A DNA stretch of 64,000 nt, from positions 1,022,127 to 1,086,126 of the forward strand of contig NZ_JBBUTH010000001.1 of the NCBI RefSeq assembly GCF_038066595.1. The letters run 5' to 3'. Below are positions 42,369 to 51,236 of this stretch, piece after piece. A program made the position numbers and the translations under genes. This DNA is from Pseudaquabacterium inlustre. Lineage in GTDB: Bacteria > Pseudomonadota > Gammaproteobacteria > Burkholderiales > Burkholderiaceae_C. The stretch's first letter is position 1; every line of letters starts with the position of its first letter. Under the pieces are notes generated by a model. That model did not search any database, was not told the DNA's origin, and worked only from the letters and a program-made list of their open reading frames with translations.

Positions 42369-43586
42369 CTACCGCGCCGAAGGCCGCCGAGCCAACCCGA
42401 AGCAAACCACCGCCACCAAGCCCAGAAGACAAAGCGCCAACAGCAAACCCCGATACCCACCCAACCACACCAGCAACCCCGAAGCCGCCACAGGCGCAAA
42501 GGCGCGACTGACCGCCCCAATCCCGCCCATCACGCCCCCAATCCGGCCAATGTGCGCACGGCCGAAATACTGCGGCACCAGCGCCCCGCGCACGATGGTC
42601 ACCAAGCCATTGGCAATGCCGAAGGCCAGCGCGAACAGCAGCCACGCCACCCAGCCCGAGCCCAGCGCCAGCAGCGCGTACGACAGCGGCAGCGTCAGCA
42701 GCACGCCCGCGCCCACCACCCGCAGGCTCCAGGCGCGACCGGCAAACATGTAGAGCAGGCGCCCCGCCACCTGGGCCGGACCGATGACCATCAACACCTT
42801 CACCGCATCGGCCTCGCTGGCGCCGCGCTCGGCAAAGGCCGGCATCACATGCGACCAGAAGGCCGACTGCGAGAAGGCGTAGAGCGTGAAGCACAGCGTC
42901 AGCAGCCAGAAGGCGGCATGGCGAAGCGCCTCGTGCAGCGTGCTGTCGGCCTGGGCGTCGGCCCGGTGCGGCGGGGCCACCACCATCGGCCCGCGCAGCG
43001 CCCAGGCATGCAAGGGCGCCACCACGGCCAGCATCACCACCGCCATCACCTCCAGCGAGGCGCGCCAGCCCCACTGCAGCAGCCAGGCCGTGGCCGGAAA
43101 GCTCAGCGTGCTGGCAAAGCCGCCCAGCAGCGTCAGCACCGTGATGCCGTGCGCGTAACGCTCGGGGTAGCGCTTGGTCAGCACCGCAAACGCCGGCTCG
43201 TACAGCGTCATCGCCATCGCCGCGCCCAGCAGCACCCACACGGCATACAGCATCCACGGCGAGCTCACCTGGCTCCAGCCCAGGCAGCCGATGCCGGCCA
43301 GGATGGCGCCGCCGGTCATCACCAGCCGCCCGCGCCCGGCATCGATGGCCGCACCCACGGCGTAGCCGGTCACACCACTCACGCCCAGCCCCAGCGTGAA
43401 CGCGCCCATCAGCGTGGCCTGCGGCCAGCCCAGTTCACGCCCCATCGGCAGCACCAGGCTGGAGAAGGCGTAAAACAGCACCGCCCAGGCCAGCACCTGG
43501 CCCACGGCCAGCGCCGACACCGTGGGCCAGTAGCCCGGCCCCTCCTCCCTCATTCCGCCAGGTGGACTGGCCGTGTTCGACTTCAT
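42369..43586 (-). CDS. Major facilitator superfamily transporter
   Basis: A 405-residue polytopic protein with about 12 membrane helices and MFS signatures: the cytoplasmic loop after helix 2 (YAVGAAIDAGRGRLVMTGG, a variant of the G-x-D-R-x-G-R-R motif), and FGRAHIGRIGGVMGGIGAVSRAFAPVAAG-like sequence in the second half. It resembles the monocarboxylate/oxalate-formate branch. It is the only gene on the minus strand within the acyl-CoA region, so it plausibly imports the acid substrate or exports a product. A GATAAT box lies 8 nt before its ATG. Confidence 0.85.
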   Translation of the reverse strand: MKSNTASPPGGMREEGPGYWPTVSALAVGQVLAWAVLFYAFSSLVLPMGRELGWPQATLMGAFTLGLGVSGVTGYAVGAAIDAGRGRLVMTGGAILAGIGCLGWSQVSSPWMLYAVWVLLGAAMAMTLYEPAFAVLTKRYPERYAHGITVLTLLGGFASTLSFPATAWLLQWGWRASLEVMAVVMLAVVAPLHAWALRGPMVVAPPHRADAQADSTLHEALRHAAFWLLTLCFTLYAFSQSAFWSHVMPAFAERGASEADAVKVLMVIGPAQVAGRLLYMFAGRAWSLRVVGAGVLLTLPLSYALLALGSGWVAWLLFALAFGIANGLVTIVRGALVPQYFGRAHIGRIGGVMGGIGAVSRAFAPVAASGLLVWLGGYRGLLLALCLLGLVAVVCFGLARRPSAR

Positions 43587-43594
43587 GCGCCGGA

Positions 43595-43600
43595 ATTATC
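43595..43600 (-). promoter_or_regulatory. Candidate -10 box of the MFS gene
   Basis: GATAAT on the minus strand, 8 nt before the ATG at 43586, in the context GGGATAATTCCGG, nearly the same as before resB. An imperfect dyad CCCTGTCGCAGCAGGG (43610-43625) lies upstream and could be an operator. Confidence 0.5.
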
Positions 43601-43746
43601 CCGATACCTCCCTGTCGCAGCAGGGACAAAGAAGAATCGAACGGTCGTGCTAAAAATCCGGGGTTGTGTGCCGCCGGCCGGAATGCGTCCCGACTGGCAC
43701 CCCGAATCGTCGGCCCGGCCGACCCTGCCAAGGAGACACGTTCACC

Positions 43747-44925
43747 ATGGATCTGAACTTCACCCCGGAAGAACTCGCCTTCCGCGCCGAGATCCGGCAA
43801 TGGGTGGCCGAGAACCTGCCCAAGGACTTGAGCCACAAGGTTTTGAACTCGCTGCGCCTGTCGCGCGACGACATGCAGCGCTGGGCCAAGATCCTGGGCA
43901 GCAAGGGCTGGCTGGGCTATGGCTGGCCCAAGCAGTTCGGCGGCCCGGGCTGGACCGCCATCCAGAAGCACCTGTTCGAGGAAGAGTGCGCCCTGGCCGG
44001 CGCGCCGCGCATCGTGCCCTTCGGCCCGGTGATGGTGGCCCCGGTGATCATGGCCTTCGGCACGCCCGAGCAGCACAAGCGCTTCCTGCCCGGCATCGCC
44101 TCGGGCGAAGTGTGGTGGAGCCAGGGCTACAGCGAGCCCGGTTCGGGCTCCGACCTGGCGTCCTTGAAGACCCGCGCCGAGCGCCAGGGCGACAAGTACA
44201 TCGTCAACGGCCAGAAGACCTGGACCACGCTGGGCCAGTTCGGCGAGTGGATCTTCTGCCTGGTGCGCACCAGCACCGAAGGCAAGCCGCAGACCGGCAT
44301 CAGCTTCCTGTTGATCGACATGAAGTCGCCCGGCATCACCGTGCGCCCGATCATCACGCTGGACGGCGAGCACGAGGTCAACGAGGTGTTCTTCGACAAC
44401 GTCGAGGTGCCGGCCGAGAACCTGATCGGCGAGGAGAACAAGGGCTGGACCTACGCCAAGCACCTGCTGGCGCATGAGCGCACCAACATCGCCGACGTCA
44501 ACCGCGCCAAGCGCGAGCTCGAGCGCCTGAAGCGCATCGCCAAGGCCGAGGGCGTGTACGACGACCCGCGCTTCCGCGACCAGATCGCGCTGCTGGAAGT
44601 GGACGTGGTGGCGCTGGAGATGCTGGTGCTGCGCGTGCTGAGCGCCGAGAAGAGCGGCAAGCAGAGCCTGGACATCGCCGGCCTGCTGAAGATCCGCGGC
44701 AGCGAGATGCAGCAGCGCTACACCGAGCTGATGATGCTGGCCGCCGGCCCCGTCACCCAGCTCTATGCGCACGAGGCCATGGAAGCCGGCTGGCAGGGCG
44801 ACTTTGCCGGCGCCGCCGCCGTGGCACCGCTGGCCGGCACCTACTTCAACATGCGCAAGACCACCATCTACGGCGGCAGCAACGAAGTGCAGCGCAACAT
44901 CATTGCGCAGACCGTGCTCGGCTGA
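43747..44925 (+). CDS. Acyl-CoA dehydrogenase, PimC-like large subunit
   Basis: A 392-residue dehydrogenase of the type annotated as pimeloyl-CoA dehydrogenase large subunit: MDLNFTPEELAFRAEIRQWV, GWPKQFGGPGWTAIQKHLFEEE, WWSQGYSEPGSGSDLASLKT, VNGQKTWTTLGQFGEW, and TTIYGGSNEVQRNIIAQTVLG. Such subunits form heteromers with the neighbouring PimD-like protein and share the FAD site. The substrate may be a dicarboxylyl- or bulky side-chain-CoA rather than pimeloyl-CoA. The ATG at 43747 gives the family N terminus; purine-rich AAGGAGA lies at about 43730. Divergent from the MFS gene. Confidence 0.9.
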   Translation: MDLNFTPEELAFRAEIRQWVAENLPKDLSHKVLNSLRLSRDDMQRWAKILGSKGWLGYGWPKQFGGPGWTAIQKHLFEEECALAGAPRIVPFGPVMVAPVIMAFGTPEQHKRFLPGIASGEVWWSQGYSEPGSGSDLASLKTRAERQGDKYIVNGQKTWTTLGQFGEWIFCLVRTSTEGKPQTGISFLLIDMKSPGITVRPIITLDGEHEVNEVFFDNVEVPAENLIGEENKGWTYAKHLLAHERTNIADVNRAKRELERLKRIAKAEGVYDDPRFRDQIALLEVDVVALEMLVLRVLSAEKSGKQSLDIAGLLKIRGSEMQQRYTELMMLAAGPVTQLYAHEAMEAGWQGDFAGAAAVAPLAGTYFNMRKTTIYGGSNEVQRNIIAQTVLG

Positions 44926-44944
44926 CCGACCAGGAGAACAACAC

Positions 44945-46078
44945 ATGGACTTCGAATTCACCGATGACCAGGTCTCGCTGCGCGACGCGGTGGCCAAGTG
45001 GGTCGAGAAGGGTTTTGATTTCTCGCGCCGCCATGCGCTGGCCAAGGCCGGCGGCAAGACGCGCGAGGTGTATGCCGAGCTGGCCGAACTGGGCCTGACG
45101 GGCCTGGCCGTGCCCGAGGCGCATGGCGGCATGGCCTTTGGCGCCGTGGAAGCCATGGTGGTGATGGAAGAACTGGGCCGCGGCCTGGTCAACGCCCCGT
45201 TCGCCGCCGCCGCGCTGGTGTCGCCCGCGCTGCTGCAGGCCGCGCCGCAAGAGGTGCAGGCCGCCTGGTTCCCGAAGATCGCCGACGCCTCGGCCCTGGT
45301 GGTGCCGGCGCTGCAGGAGCGCGCCGCGCGCTACAAGCTCAGCCATGTCACGACCACGGCCACGCAAGCCGGCGGGGCCTGGCAGCTCAGCGGCCAGAAG
45401 AGCGTGGTGCCGGCCGCGGATGAAGCCGATGCCTTCATCGTGCCGGCGCGCATCTCGGGCGGCGCCAGTGACACTGCCGGCATCGGCCTGTTCCTGGTCG
45501 AGAAGGGTGCCAGCGGCGTGACGGCCACCGGCTACGCCACGCAGGACGGCGGCCGCGCCGGCGAGTTGAAGCTGGCCAACGCCACCGCCACGCTGATCAC
45601 CACCGACGGCTGGGCCACGCTGGAAAAGGCCGTGGACGTGGGCATCGCCGCGGCCTGTGCCGAGGGCGTGGGCGCGATGGACCGCATGGTGGCCATCACG
45701 GTCGACTACCTGAACACGCGCAAGCAGTTCGGCACCACGCTGGCCACCTTCCAGGCCCTGCGCCACCGCACGGCCGATGTGAAGATGCAGCTGGAGCTGG
45801 GCCGCTCGATGAGCTACTACGCCACGCTGAAGCTGGGCGAGGCCGCCCCGCAGCGCCGCCGCTCGATCAGCCAGGCCAAGGTGCAGCTGGGCAACAGCAT
45901 GCGCTTCGTGGGCCAGGCCTGCACGCAGATGCACGGCGGCATCGGCGTGACCGACGAGTACATCAGCAGCCACTACTTCAAGCGCCTGACGATGCTGGAG
46001 ATGGCCTACGGCGACACCCTGCACCACCTGGGCGAAGTGTCCGACCGCATGCAGGACACCGCAGGCGTGTTCGCCTGA
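44945..46078 (+). CDS. Acyl-CoA dehydrogenase, PimD-like small subunit
   Basis: A 377-residue partner subunit: MDFEFTDDQVSLRDAVAKWVEKGFDF, LGLTGLAVPEAHGGMAFGAVEAMVVMEELGRGLVNAPF, NTRKQFGTTLATFQALRHRTADVKMQLE and CTQMHGGIGVTDEYISSHYFKRLTMLEMAYGD. Paired subunits of this kind build alpha2-beta2 dehydrogenases in pimelate and steroid side-chain degradation. Start follows an AGGAGAA ribosome-binding site and lies 19 bp after the large-subunit gene. A terminator follows, ending the unit. Confidence 0.9.
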   Translation: MDFEFTDDQVSLRDAVAKWVEKGFDFSRRHALAKAGGKTREVYAELAELGLTGLAVPEAHGGMAFGAVEAMVVMEELGRGLVNAPFAAAALVSPALLQAAPQEVQAAWFPKIADASALVVPALQERAARYKLSHVTTTATQAGGAWQLSGQKSVVPAADEADAFIVPARISGGASDTAGIGLFLVEKGASGVTATGYATQDGGRAGELKLANATATLITTDGWATLEKAVDVGIAAACAEGVGAMDRMVAITVDYLNTRKQFGTTLATFQALRHRTADVKMQLELGRSMSYYATLKLGEAAPQRRRSISQAKVQLGNSMRFVGQACTQMHGGIGVTDEYISSHYFKRLTMLEMAYGDTLHHLGEVSDRMQDTAGVFA

Positions 46079-46106
46079 ACGGGCGGCGTTCTCGCCTACG
46101 ATCCCA

Positions 46107-46130
46107 GGGCCGGCTTGACCGGCCCTTTTT
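46107..46130 (+). terminator. Intrinsic terminator after the PimCD-like pair
   Basis: GGGCCGG (46107-46113), loop CTTGA, CCGGCCC (46119-46125), then TTTTT. Confidence 0.88.
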
Positions 46131-46149
46131 CATTGCCTGAAGCCGACCC

Positions 46150-47130
46150 ATGTTTCCTGGCGCCATCACCGACATCGCCGGCCTCTCGGTCGGCCATTTC
46201 ACCGACAGCCGCCGCCCCACCGGCTGCACCGTGCTGCTGTGCCCGCAGGGCGCGGTGGCCGGCGTGGACGTGCGCGGCGCCGCGCCCGGCACGCGTGAGA
46301 CCGACCTGCTGCACCCGCTGGCCACGCTGGAGACCGTGCACGCCCTGCTGCTGACCGGCGGCAGCGCCTTCGGCCTGGATGCCGCCACCGGCGTGATGCG
46401 CTGGCTGGAAGAGCGTGGCCATGGTGTACCCGTGGGGCCGGCCCGGGTGCCCATCGTGCCGGCGGCCGTGCTGTTCGATCTGTGGGTGGGCGATGCCCGC
46501 ATCCGCCCCGATGCCGCGGCCGGCTACGCGGCCTGCCAGGCGGCCAGCGCCGCCCACCCGGCCCAGGGCAGCGTGGGCGCTGGCGCGGGTGCGTCGGTGG
46601 GCAAGCTGTTCGGCATCCAGGGCGCGATGAAGGGCGGCATCGGCACCGCGTCCATCAAGGTCGGCGCCATCACCGTGGCGGCGCTGATCGCGGTGAACGC
46701 CATCGGCGACGTGGTCGACCCGGCCAGCGGCCGCGTCATCGCCGGCGCGCGCGGGCCCGATGGCCGCACGCCGCTGGACACGCTGGCCGCGCTGTGCGAC
46801 GGCCAGCTGCCGGCGCACCTGCTTGACGGCATGGCCACCACCATCGGCATCGTGGCCACCGATGCCGCGCTCACCAAGGCGCAGGCCAACAAGCTGGCCA
46901 GCATGGCCCATGACGGCCTGGCTCGCAGCATCAACCCGGTGCACACCGCGACCGACGGCGACGCGCTGTTTGCCGTGGCCACCGGCGGCAGCGGCAAGCC
47001 CGGCCACCTCAGCGTGCTGGGTGCGCTGGCCGCCGAGGTGACCGCCCGCGCCGTGCTGAACGCCGTGCGCGCCGCCCACGGCCTGGCCGAGCCCGATCTG
47101 CCCTCGGCCCGCGAACTGGGCCTGGCCTGA
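46150..47130 (+). CDS. P1 (S58, DmpA-like) family peptidase
   Basis: A 326-residue member of the DmpA/L-aminopeptidase-D-esterase family of self-cleaving amidohydrolases. Family blocks: ITDIAGLSVGHFTDSRRPTGCTVLLCP, LLTGGSAFGLDAATGVMRWLEERG, VGAGAGASVGKLFG, and ATDAALTKAQANKLASMAHDGLARSINPVHTATDGDALFA. The residue before the nucleophilic Thr of the auto-cleavage site, normally Asn in NTT, is Ala here (Ala229-Thr230-Thr231), which raises doubt about maturation. Substrates of the family include beta-peptides, D-amino-acid amides and nylon oligomers. Stands alone after the terminator. Confidence 0.87.
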   Translation: MFPGAITDIAGLSVGHFTDSRRPTGCTVLLCPQGAVAGVDVRGAAPGTRETDLLHPLATLETVHALLLTGGSAFGLDAATGVMRWLEERGHGVPVGPARVPIVPAAVLFDLWVGDARIRPDAAAGYAACQAASAAHPAQGSVGAGAGASVGKLFGIQGAMKGGIGTASIKVGAITVAALIAVNAIGDVVDPASGRVIAGARGPDGRTPLDTLAALCDGQLPAHLLDGMATTIGIVATDAALTKAQANKLASMAHDGLARSINPVHTATDGDALFAVATGGSGKPGHLSVLGALAAEVTARAVLNAVRAAHGLAEPDLPSARELGLA

Positions 47131-47172
47131 ACCCACCACCCCAGGCCCCCAACGACCACCCCGGAGACACGC

Positions 47173-48561
47173 ATGACCCTGCCCCTGTCCGTTTTGCACC
47201 GCCGCGCCTGGATCGCGCTGGCCGCCAGCGCCCTGCTCTCGGCCTGCGCCAGCCTGGGCACGCCGCCCGGCGCCGATGTGCAGCCACCCATCGTGTTCGT
47301 GCATGGCAATGGCGACTCGGCCGCCACCTGGCAGACGACGATCTGGCGCTGGGAGAGCAACGGCTGGCCGCGCGAGCGCCTGCATGCGGTGAACTTTCCG
47401 TACCCGCTGGCGCGCGACGACAACACGCAGGCGCAGGACGGCCGCAGCAGCAGCACCGACCAGCGCAACCACCTGGCCGCCGAGGTCGACCGCGTGCTGG
47501 CCGCCACCGGCGCGCGCCAGGTGGTGCTGATGGCCAACTCGCGCGGCGGCAATGCCATCCGCGACTGCATCCAGAACGGCGGCTGCGCCGGCAAGGTGTC
47601 GCATGCCATCCTGGGCGGCACGCCCAACCACGGCGTGTGGGCCAACCCCGGCTTCCGGCCCAACAACGAGTTCAACGGCGCAGGTCCGTTTCTGACCGCG
47701 TTGAACGCGCCCAAGGGACCGAATGGCGACGAGGTCACGCCCGGTCTGAAGTGGATGACGATCCGCTCCGACCACAACGACAAGTTCGCCCAGCCCGACG
47801 GCGTGTGGATCGGCGCCAAGGGCACACCCACCAACGTCACCGCCGAGGGCCCGGCGCTCAAGGGCGCCGAGAACGTGGTGCTGCCCGGGCGTGACCACCG
47901 CGAGGTGAGCTACCACGCCGAGGCCTTTGCCCAGGCCTGGCGCTTCGTCACCGGCCGCGCACCGGCCACCACGGCGGTCAAGGCCGAGGCGCGCGTGCTG
48001 CTCGATGGCCTGGCCACCGGCATCCAGGCCGGCAGCCCGAGCAACCTGCCGGCGCCGGGTGCGCGGGTCACCGTCTACGCGGTGGATGCGGCCACCGGCG
48101 CGCGCCAGGGCGCGCCGCTGCTGGACAAGACGGTGGCCGCCGACGGCCGCTGGGGCCCGCTGGCCACCGATGCGCGCACGCCGCTGGAATTTGTCCTGGC
48201 GGTGCCGGGGCTGGCCACCACGCACGTGTACCGCGCGCCCTTCGCCCGTTCGTCCAGCGTGGTGCACCTGCGGCCCGAGCGCCTGCTGCCGGCCGATGCA
48301 CAGGCGGCCGCGGCGGTGGTCACGTTCAGCCGCCCGCGCGGCTACTTCGGCCTGCCGCGCGACACCGTGCTGCTGGATGGCGCGGCCGCCCCCGGCATCC
48401 CGCCCGGCGTGGCCGGCGTGTCCACCAGCAAGAAGCTGATCAACGAGCTGGACCGCCCGGTGGCGGCCGAATTCCGCTCCGGCGCCATCGCCGAGCGCAT
48501 CGTCGCCCGCCCCTGGCCGGCCAAGGAAGGGCATGTCACGTTGATCGAGCTGCACGACTGA
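47173..48561 (+). CDS. Alpha/beta-hydrolase (lipase-like) lipoprotein
   Basis: A 462-residue secreted hydrolase. The lipobox LLSAC places the lipid-modified cysteine at residue 25. The oxyanion motif PPIVFVHGNGDSAATWQ and a nucleophile elbow MANSRGGNAI (Ser123) show a lipase-type alpha/beta-hydrolase; the elbow has Asn where GxSxG enzymes have Gly or His. From about residue 280 there is a beta-rich C-terminal region with GARVTVYAVDAATGARQG, resembling a domain of polyhydroxyalkanoate- or lipid-degrading enzymes, not firmly assigned. Substrate unknown; outer-membrane or inner-membrane anchoring is expected from the lipobox. Confidence 0.8.
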   Translation: MTLPLSVLHRRAWIALAASALLSACASLGTPPGADVQPPIVFVHGNGDSAATWQTTIWRWESNGWPRERLHAVNFPYPLARDDNTQAQDGRSSSTDQRNHLAAEVDRVLAATGARQVVLMANSRGGNAIRDCIQNGGCAGKVSHAILGGTPNHGVWANPGFRPNNEFNGAGPFLTALNAPKGPNGDEVTPGLKWMTIRSDHNDKFAQPDGVWIGAKGTPTNVTAEGPALKGAENVVLPGRDHREVSYHAEAFAQAWRFVTGRAPATTAVKAEARVLLDGLATGIQAGSPSNLPAPGARVTVYAVDAATGARQGAPLLDKTVAADGRWGPLATDARTPLEFVLAVPGLATTHVYRAPFARSSSVVHLRPERLLPADAQAAAAVVTFSRPRGYFGLPRDTVLLDGAAAPGIPPGVAGVSTSKKLINELDRPVAAEFRSGAIAERIVARPWPAKEGHVTLIELHD

Positions 48562-48623
48562 GCCACACTCGGCGCGGCTGCCGATGTAGGGCAGTCCCAG
48601 AAGATCCAGGAGGAAGCCGCCCG

Positions 48624-49361
48624 ATGTCATCCGCTCGCCACCCCGCCCCGCTCGCCGCCTTGGCGGTCGTCACCGTGTTCGCTGCGGCGCCCGCGCCAGG
48701 CCATGCCGCGCTGCAGGCGCGCAGCCTGGACGGCGCCAACGCCACGGTGGAGGCCTATTACGACACGCTGCTGGACATCACCTGGCTGGCGGATTTCCGC
48801 AGCCAGCAGGCCTTGCTCAGCTGGTCGGGCGCCATGTCCTGGGCAGCGCAGCTGCAGGCGGGTGGCGTCACCGGCTGGCGCCTGCCCACCGTCTCGCCCG
48901 TCAGCGGCGGCAGTTTCCTGCTGACCGGCACCAACAACGGCAGCACCGACGCAGGCACCGCCGCCGCGGGCATCGGCTGGGGCACACGTTCCGAGCTGGG
49001 CCACCTGTACTACGTGACCTTCGGCCTCACCGGCAAGTGCCAGCCCAACAACGCCGCGCCGAGCAGCTGCGTGACACCCGCCGCTTACGACAGCACACCC
49101 GACCTCAGCCCGCTGAAACACGTGGGGCTGAACATGGGCTACTGGACCGGCACCTTGGTGAACAACAACAACTCGGCACTGGCCTTCCTGTTCTCCGAAG
49201 GCCGCCAGGGCACCGGATCGCTGGGCATCCAGGCCTATGCCGTGGCCGTGCATGCCGGCGACGTGGGCGTGGCCCCCGTGCCCGAGCCCGCCACCGCGGC
49301 CAGCCTGCTGGGCGGGCTGGCCCTGCTGGGCGCGGTGATGCGCCGGCGCCGCAGCGCCTGA
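48624..49361 (+). CDS. PEP-CTERM exported protein with DUF1566-like domain
   Basis: A 245-residue exported protein: signal peptide (about 1-28), a central segment with VEAYYDTLLDITWLADF, GWRLPTVSPVSGGS and NGYWTGTLV-like sequence typical of DUF1566/Lcl-type lectin-like domains, and a C-terminal PEP-CTERM sorting signal, VPEPATAASLLGGLALLGAV followed by MRRRRSA. PEP-CTERM proteins are processed by the exosortase EpsH/XrtA system in organisms that make exopolysaccharide or biofilm. No exosortase gene lies in this window. Confidence 0.88.
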   Translation: MSSARHPAPLAALAVVTVFAAAPAPGHAALQARSLDGANATVEAYYDTLLDITWLADFRSQQALLSWSGAMSWAAQLQAGGVTGWRLPTVSPVSGGSFLLTGTNNGSTDAGTAAAGIGWGTRSELGHLYYVTFGLTGKCQPNNAAPSSCVTPAAYDSTPDLSPLKHVGLNMGYWTGTLVNNNNSALAFLFSEGRQGTGSLGIQAYAVAVHAGDVGVAPVPEPATAASLLGGLALLGAVMRRRRSA

Positions 49362-49372
49362 GCCCCGGCCGG

Positions 49373-49378
49373 GATAAT
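49373..49378 (+). promoter_or_regulatory. Candidate -10 box of rsuA
   Basis: GATAAT, 6 nt before the ATG at 49385, context GGGATAATCCGG, in the short gap after the PEP-CTERM gene; no ribosome-binding site. Confidence 0.5.
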
Positions 49379-49384
49379 CCGGCC

Positions 49385-50188
49385 ATGTCCTCTGCCCGCC
49401 CCGCCAAGCCCGCCCGCCCCCAGCGCCTGGACGAACTGCTGTTCAGCCAGGGCCACGGCACCCGCCGCGTCTGCGCCGGCCTGATCGAGCAGGGCCTGGT
49501 GCGCGTGCAGGGCGAGGTGGTCAGCGACCCCGGCGCGCTGTTCCCGCCCGACGGCCTGGTGCTGGAGGTGGAGGGCCGGCTTTGGCCGGTGCAGGCCACG
49601 GCCCTGGTGCTGCTGAACAAGCCGGCCGGCTACGAGTGCTCGCAAAAGCCCGGCGCCTGGCCCAGTGTGATGCTGCTGCTGCCGCCGCCGCTGCGCACGC
49701 GCGGCGTGCAGCCGGTGGGCCGGCTCGACCAGGACACCACCGGCGCGCTGCTGCTCACCGACGATGGCGCGCTGATCCACCGCCTGACCTCGCCCAAGCA
49801 CCATGTGCCCAAGGTGTACGAGGTGCACACCGCCCGGCCGGTGGACGAGGCCCAGGTCAAGCGCCTGCGCGAGGGCGTGGTGCTGCTCGACGACCCGGTG
49901 GCGGTGCGCGCCGAGGGCTGCGAGATCATCGGCCCGCAGCAGCTGCGCCTGACCCTGGTGCAGGGCAAGTACCACCAGGTCAAGCGCATGGTAGCGGCGG
50001 TGGGCAACCACTGCGAGCGCCTGCACCGCAGCGGCTTCGGCCCGATCGACATGCCCGAGCCGCCGGCCGTGGCCGACCCGGCGCCGGGCCAGTGGCGCTT
50101 CGTCACCGATGCCGAGCGCGCCGCGCTGCTGGCCTCGGGCAAGGGGGTCGCCAAGGCTGCAGGCAAGCCCGCGCCGAGCGCCGGATAA
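49385..50188 (+). CDS. rsuA: rRNA pseudouridine synthase, RsuA family
   Basis: A 267-residue enzyme with an N-terminal S4-like RNA-binding domain (RLDELLFSQGHGTRRVCAGLIEQGLVRVQGEVV) and a catalytic domain with the motif GRLDQDTTGALLLTDDG, catalytic Asp115. The length and KYHQVKRMVAAVGNHCERLHR block fit RsuA, which makes pseudouridine 516 in 16S rRNA; the related RluE/RluF activities cannot be excluded. The start has no ribosome-binding site but a GATAAT 6 nt upstream. ribF begins 8 bp after the stop. Confidence 0.9.
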   Translation: MSSARPAKPARPQRLDELLFSQGHGTRRVCAGLIEQGLVRVQGEVVSDPGALFPPDGLVLEVEGRLWPVQATALVLLNKPAGYECSQKPGAWPSVMLLLPPPLRTRGVQPVGRLDQDTTGALLLTDDGALIHRLTSPKHHVPKVYEVHTARPVDEAQVKRLREGVVLLDDPVAVRAEGCEIIGPQQLRLTLVQGKYHQVKRMVAAVGNHCERLHRSGFGPIDMPEPPAVADPAPGQWRFVTDAERAALLASGKGVAKAAGKPAPSAG

Positions 50189-50189
50189 T
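50184..50189 (+). promoter_or_regulatory. Candidate -10 box of ribF
   Basis: GATAAT 7 nt before the ribF ATG at 50197. It overlaps the TAA stop of rsuA, which explains part of the hexamer, so this case is weaker than the others. Confidence 0.4.
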
Positions 50190-50196
50190 CGCGGGC

Positions 50197-51171
50197 ATGA
50201 AGGTCTTTCGAGGTTTCCACCACCCGCAGCGCGCCGCCGCCTGCGCGCTGACCATCGGCAACTTCGACGGCGTGCACCGCGGCCACCAGGCCATGCTGGC
50301 GCTGCTGACCAGCGAGGCGCGCCACCGCGGCCTGGCCAGCTGCGTGATGACCTTCGAGCCGCACCCGCGCGACTTCTTCGCCCAGCGCCTGGGCAAGCCC
50401 GAGATGGCGCCGGCGCGCATCGCCACACTGCGCGACAAGCTGCAGGAGCTGGAGCGCTGCGGCGTCGACCAGGTGGTGGTGCTGCGCTTCGACGACGCGC
50501 TGGCCGGCCTGCCGCCGGAAGACTTCGTCAGCCGCGTGCTGGCCCAGGGCCTGGGCGCACGCTATGTGCTGGTGGGCGACGACTTCCGCTTCGGCGCGCG
50601 CCGCGCCGGCGACTACGCGATGCTCGATGCGCTGGGCGAGCGCCACGGCTTCGATGTCGCGCGCATGATGAGTTACGAGGTGCACGGCCTGCGCGTGTCC
50701 AGCTCGGCGGTGCGCGAGGCGCTGGCCGCCGGCGACATGGCCCGCGCCGCCACGTTGCTGGGCCGGCCCTACGCCATCAGCGGCCATGTGGTGCATGGCC
50801 GCAAGCTGGGCCGCGAGCTGGGCTTTCGCACGCTGAACCTGCGCTTCGCCCATGCCAAGCCGGCGGCCATGGGCATCTTCGTCGTGCAGGTGCGCGGCCT
50901 GGGCGACAAGCCCCTGCCCGGCGTGGCCAGCCTGGGCGTGCGGCCCAGCGTGGAGGATGCCGGCCGCGTGCTGCTGGAGACGCATTGCCTGGACTGGCCG
51001 GCCGGGCTGCCCAGCGAAGCCGCCTATGGCCGCACCGTCACCGTCGAGCTGATGCACAAGCTGCACGACGAGCGCAAGTACCCGTCGCTGGAGGCGCTGC
51101 GCGAGGGCATCGCGCAGGACACGGCCGACGCGCGCGCCTGGTTCAGCACCCACCCGCCGCGCGGCGTCTAG
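50197..51171 (+). CDS. ribF: Bifunctional riboflavin kinase / FAD synthetase
   Basis: A 324-residue RibF that makes FMN and FAD from riboflavin. The FAD-synthetase domain has GNFDGVHRGH (21-30) and VGDDFRFGARRAGD, plus SSSAVREAL (the ISSTxIR-like block); the riboflavin-kinase domain has GHVVHGRKLGRELGFRTLNLR and VTVELMHKLHDERKYPSLEALR. FAD made here serves, among others, the four acyl-CoA dehydrogenases of the window. In many relatives ileS follows; here the convergent secretion genes follow instead. Confidence 0.96.
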   Translation: MKVFRGFHHPQRAAACALTIGNFDGVHRGHQAMLALLTSEARHRGLASCVMTFEPHPRDFFAQRLGKPEMAPARIATLRDKLQELERCGVDQVVVLRFDDALAGLPPEDFVSRVLAQGLGARYVLVGDDFRFGARRAGDYAMLDALGERHGFDVARMMSYEVHGLRVSSSAVREALAAGDMARAATLLGRPYAISGHVVHGRKLGRELGFRTLNLRFAHAKPAAMGIFVVQVRGLGDKPLPGVASLGVRPSVEDAGRVLLETHCLDWPAGLPSEAAYGRTVTVELMHKLHDERKYPSLEALREGIAQDTADARAWFSTHPPRGV

Positions 51172-51201
51172 GCGCCGCAGCGCTCAGCGGGCCGAGCGGG
51201 T

Positions 51202-51223
51202 GGTCTCGCGTACCCGCGAGGCC
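51202..51223. terminator. Hairpin between convergent ribF and tolC-like gene
   Basis: GGTCTCGCG and CGCGAGGCC pair (9 bp including one G-T wobble) around TACC in the 65-bp gap between convergent stops. No T-run, so only a possible bidirectional terminator. Confidence 0.35.
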
Positions 51224-51236
51224 GGGTGCCCGCCAT

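Noticed and set aside
42261..44477. 738-codon frame running through repeat C, the MFS gene and PimC
   Set aside because: It crosses two well-supported genes in other frames and contains Arg/His/Gln-rich nonsense.
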